NCBI GenBank assembly: GCA_018360145.1
Contig: SRPY01000017.1
Span: forward strand, 62,001 to 126,000
Length of the DNA: 64,000 nt
Origin: Claviceps africana
Lineage: Eukaryota > Ascomycota > Sordariomycetes > Hypocreales > Clavicipitaceae
Direction of reading: 5' to 3'
The notes beneath the pieces were generated by a model that saw only the letters and a program-made list of their open reading frames with translations, did not search any database and was not told the DNA's origin. This document shows, one piece after another, positions 61,364 to 64,000 of this stretch. Position numbers and translations under genes: made by a program. The stretch's first letter is position 1, and every line of letters starts with the position of its first letter.

Positions 61364-63811
61364 ATGCCTTCTGCCATCATCTCAGCACCGATACCCTCTC
61401 CTCGCACCGCCCAGGGGGCCGTGAACGCTTACAGCAAGCCCAAGGACGTCAACGCAAACTTTGAGAATGTCCCCCCCTATCGTGTCATAGACGGCTGCTG
61501 CGTCTGGCACTGGACCGACAAGCTGTCTCCGGCCGAGGGCTGGATAGTCATCGACTCGCCCGTGCCGACGGCCGCTGGCGGCGGTCTGTTTCTACACCAA
61601 GGAGCCACGCTCCGCGAGGTGCGAGACGTGGCTCGCTCCATGAGCGCAAAGCTCGCCGTGTCTTCCCAGCCCCAGATTGTCGGCGCCAAGGGCGGCATTC
61701 GGTTCCCGCCCCGGGATTCCCGTGCGGCCTCGGTCCTGGAACGCTTCATTCGCGACAACGCCGCGGTCCTTTCCAAGTTCTGGGGCACAGGAGGCGACAT
61801 CAACACCGACCACGCCGTCATTGACCAACACGCAAGGACGTACTGTGCCCCGGGCACCTCGACCGCCTTGGACGCGCTGCGTATCGCACTTGGCTGCGTC
61901 GGCTCCTCACCCTCCGACGTTCCCATCCTGCTACAAGAGCGGCTCGACGGCGTGGGATGGTCCCTCGAGGAGTTCTGCGTCGGCCATGTCATGGCCGTCA
62001 CTCTCAAGGAGCTCCTGCTTCACACGGACCCCAAGCTTATCGGCCGAGTCCGTCTGGCCATCCAGGGCTTCGGGTGCGTGGGTGCCACCTTTGCCCATGC
62101 CGTCGCCCAGCTGGGCCTCGGCCGCGTCGTGGCCATCTCCAGCCAGTACGGATTCCTCGTCGACGACGCGGGCATCGACTGCGACGCCATCGAGGGCGCT
62201 CGCCGCCTCGCCATCAAAAACCACCGCTCCCTTGAATTCGACCCCAGGAGCCTCGAGGCCGGTCTTGGCCCGCGCCAACTGCGGTCAGAGCGATACACTA
62301 CCCGCAGGGCTGAATCCAGCGACGAGGAGCACCTCTCTGCCTTCCTCGCGGCGTCCCGCGCCGATGTGTTCGTCCCCTGTGCTCAGCGCTACGTCCTGAC
62401 CCCCGATGTCATCAACACCCTGGTCCGTGATACGTTTGCCGGCACCGCTCCCGGCGCGCGCTTCATCCTTGCCGGCGCCAACAACGTCTTCAGCTCCGCC
62501 TACGGCGAGGAAAGGATGCTGGATGAGCTCGACTCCGGATCCGTCCGCATGCTGCCGGAATGGGTCAGCAACTCGGGAACCGCCAACCTCTTCATGCGGG
62601 CCTGCAGTGGCCTCGCCCTCAAAGGCCATGGCAAGTCGAATCTCGAGGCATCTTCCAACGACACCAAATACTTCATCAAAGCAGCCCTGGCCAAGAGCGG
62701 CGTCAAAAATGGTACCAAGGCCATGTGGGAGGCATGCCGCGACCTGGCCGCCGCCCGGAGGGAGACGGGCGCCGTCAACCTTCTAGGCGTGCAGCGAATG
62801 TCTCATGTGACTCTGAACACGACGAAATACGAGCGTGCCGTGGAAACCTTGACCCGCGTATACAACGCCAAGTCCAACAAGGACGGGAGTCTCTTCCTGC
62901 TCCCGGCGCTGGACGACCCGACCGTCAGCGTAGTAGAGGCGCCCGCGGGCACTTCGCCCGCCCACCTCGGCCTTTCCGCACGCTTCTCCGTCTATAACCT
63001 GGACAGGGCTCGCGAGGTGCTCAAGTCCGAGAAGGTCTCGTTCGAGGAGCGGACCCTCCGAGACGGCACGCTTGAGCTGGTCCTCACGCGCGAGGAGACT
63101 GGCTACCCCATGAGCCTTGTGCAGACGCCTAAGCAAGAGTTGGACAGGACCGCCTTCACGTCCTCGCCCGCGGCGCTTCGTTCCGTGGCCGGCAAAGGGG
63201 CGCGCCACGTCGACCACTTTGCGTCCATCATGCCCGAAACCCACAAGATCAAGGCCTTCCACGAGCGCATGCTGGGCTTCGCGCACGTCCGGACCTTTAC
63301 CGTCAACGCCGGCTCGGCCGCCGAGGGCGAAGACGACGGGCTGATGCACGTCATGGGTCTTCCGTACGATGACAAACGGGTCAACATCCTCACCGAGGGG
63401 CTCAATGCCGACTCCATCTTCTCCAAGCTTCTCGCCCGCAGCGGCGGCTCATACATGCATCACATTGCCCTCAAAGTCGGCGACGTCGACGCCGTATTTT
63501 CCGAGGTCAGAGAGCGCGGCTGGGAGACCACATCGGACAAACTGAGCCTCGACCTGGCGACGGGACTGCGCCAGTTCTTCATCAAGGAGGACGAGGCGGG
63601 CTGCATCCTCGAGCTCATCGGCCACGGAAAGGTGTCGGACGGCGAAACGGCTTCGGCGGATGGCGAAGCCGAAGCCGTCTCAGAATCCGAGGAGGCCCAG
63701 GGTGGTTATTCTGCCGAGGGAGAGGGAGGATATTCTGGACAGGGGGACTTTCGCACAGGCAACATTATCGAGCTGGCCCAGTCCTTGCAGTCAATGACCA
63801 AAGATGTATAA
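61364..63811 (+). CDS. Fusion of Glu/Leu/Phe/Val-type dehydrogenase and HPPD-like VOC dioxygenase
   Basis: 815 residues, one exon, start codon in good context behind a TATA box. Residues about 55-470 are an amino-acid dehydrogenase: a GGGLFLHQG block (72-80), carboxylate-binding Lys96 (SAKLAV), catalytic Lys109 (GAKGGI), catalytic Asp145 (GGDI), Rossmann motif GFGCVG (235-240) and AGANN (370-374). These enzymes oxidatively deaminate amino acids to 2-oxo acids with NAD(P). Where glutamate dehydrogenases have a side-chain-binding Lys (K-G-G-L), this protein has Gly or Ala (70-73), arguing against glutamate. Residues about 478-590 and 610-755 are two VOC modules arranged as in 4-hydroxyphenylpyruvate dioxygenase; the second keeps the metal triad His618, His700 and Glu750. 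The tail (757-795) is acidic with two GGYS units. I infer a bifunctional enzyme turning a hydrophobic or aromatic amino acid into an oxidised product, probably with cytosolic location (no clear signal peptide). The substrate is not shown. Confidence 0.88.
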   Translation: MPSAIISAPIPSPRTAQGAVNAYSKPKDVNANFENVPPYRVIDGCCVWHWTDKLSPAEGWIVIDSPVPTAAGGGLFLHQGATLREVRDVARSMSAKLAVSSQPQIVGAKGGIRFPPRDSRAASVLERFIRDNAAVLSKFWGTGGDINTDHAVIDQHARTYCAPGTSTALDALRIALGCVGSSPSDVPILLQERLDGVGWSLEEFCVGHVMAVTLKELLLHTDPKLIGRVRLAIQGFGCVGATFAHAVAQLGLGRVVAISSQYGFLVDDAGIDCDAIEGARRLAIKNHRSLEFDPRSLEAGLGPRQLRSERYTTRRAESSDEEHLSAFLAASRADVFVPCAQRYVLTPDVINTLVRDTFAGTAPGARFILAGANNVFSSAYGEERMLDELDSGSVRMLPEWVSNSGTANLFMRACSGLALKGHGKSNLEASSNDTKYFIKAALAKSGVKNGTKAMWEACRDLAAARRETGAVNLLGVQRMSHVTLNTTKYERAVETLTRVYNAKSNKDGSLFLLPALDDPTVSVVEAPAGTSPAHLGLSARFSVYNLDRAREVLKSEKVSFEERTLRDGTLELVLTREETGYPMSLVQTPKQELDRTAFTSSPAALRSVAGKGARHVDHFASIMPETHKIKAFHERMLGFAHVRTFTVNAGSAAEGEDDGLMHVMGLPYDDKRVNILTEGLNADSIFSKLLARSGGSYMHHIALKVGDVDAVFSEVRERGWETTSDKLSLDLATGLRQFFIKEDEAGCILELIGHGKVSDGETASADGEAEAVSESEEAQGGYSAEGEGGYSGQGDFRTGNIIELAQSLQSMTKDV

Positions 63812-64000
63812 CGTCTGGGTTGGATTTTTCGTCTTTTTTTTTTTTTTCTTCTTCTTCTTTCTCCCTCTTTTTTGGGTTCTATTCCCTCCTTTTCGTGTAA
63901 CTAGCGCAGCATGCCGGTCACTTCTGGACGTTGGCTGACCATGAAAGCGATGGCCAGCCGTGTTTTTTTTTTTTTTTTCGCTTGCCGGATTTCCCGGACG
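63812..64000 (+). terminator. T-rich 3' flank of the dehydrogenase-VOC gene
   Basis: A T-run begins about 22 bases after the stop (63834-63848), followed by repeated ctt units and another T-run at 63963-63979. This fits a fungal 3' untranslated region. No clear AATAAA signal is present, and the next gene is not reached. Confidence 0.45.

Noticed and set aside
61477..63456. Minus-strand and alternative-frame open frames within the large gene
   Set aside because: They are shadows of the GC-rich coding frame; only the plus-strand 815-codon frame carries conserved motifs.
1..64000. CRISPR arrays, rRNA genes, bacterial operons
   Set aside because: No regularly spaced identical short repeats, no rRNA-like conserved blocks and no bacterial-type gene organisation were seen.

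Overview
The window looks like chromosomal DNA from a filamentous ascomycete (Pezizomycotina) with repeat-induced point mutation (RIP). About 58.1 kb of extremely AT-rich, gene-free DNA is followed, after an abrupt change near 58.13-58.15 kb, by about 5.9 kb of ordinary GC-balanced DNA carrying one large intronless gene. In the AT-rich block CpA and TpG are nearly absent, TpA is everywhere, and retroelement reading frames are recognisable but full of stops at former Trp and Gln codons. No intact gene was found there.

The AT-rich block is a nest of dead transposons whose insertion order can partly be read from target-site duplications (TSDs). Family A is a Ty3/gypsy chromovirus with 296-bp LTRs: a complete 7.7-kb copy (4677-12351, TSD aagat), a complete minus-strand copy holding two younger insertions (24648-34286, TSD gttag), and a 5'-truncated copy (37246-49432). 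Family B is a related chromovirus with 227-bp LTRs: a complete copy (49683-56470, TSD tattt) and an almost unmutated solo LTR (21239-21474, TSD tttat). A Ty1/copia element with 1,022-bp LTRs is complete at 38663-46561 (TSD tatat), truncated at 35420-37245, and present as solo LTRs at 13699-14718 (TSD ggttt) and 29465-30485 (TSD ggtgt). An older minus-strand gypsy-type element lies in pieces between 12357 and about 22190. Two 1.67-kb copies of a probable non-LTR element (17369-19043 and 22195-23862) have 7-14-bp TSDs and a TAAA-type tail. A miniature LTR element (TRIM-like, 670 bp, 238-bp LTRs) lies at 32312-32981. An LTR family C (477 bp) occurs at 2995-3471 and 34579-35055, with a fragment at 49433-49556.

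The reverse-transcriptase Asp-Asp catalytic pair reads Asn-Asn in all six polymerase relics, and three gag zinc knuckles have their Cys and His ligands turned into Tyr, as CpA-directed RIP predicts. The outer tips of several elements and a short solo LTR escaped mutation.

The right-hand 5.9 kb holds about 3.2 kb of intergenic DNA with no convincing gene, then 61364-63811, an 815-residue protein. It fuses a Glu/Leu/Phe/Val-type amino-acid dehydrogenase to a two-module VOC domain resembling 4-hydroxyphenylpyruvate dioxygenase. The Lys that binds the glutamate side chain in glutamate dehydrogenases appears to be missing, so a hydrophobic or aromatic amino acid is the likelier substrate. A natural reading is that one half makes a 2-oxo acid and the other half oxidises it. 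This fusion is the best candidate in the window for an undescribed enzyme system.
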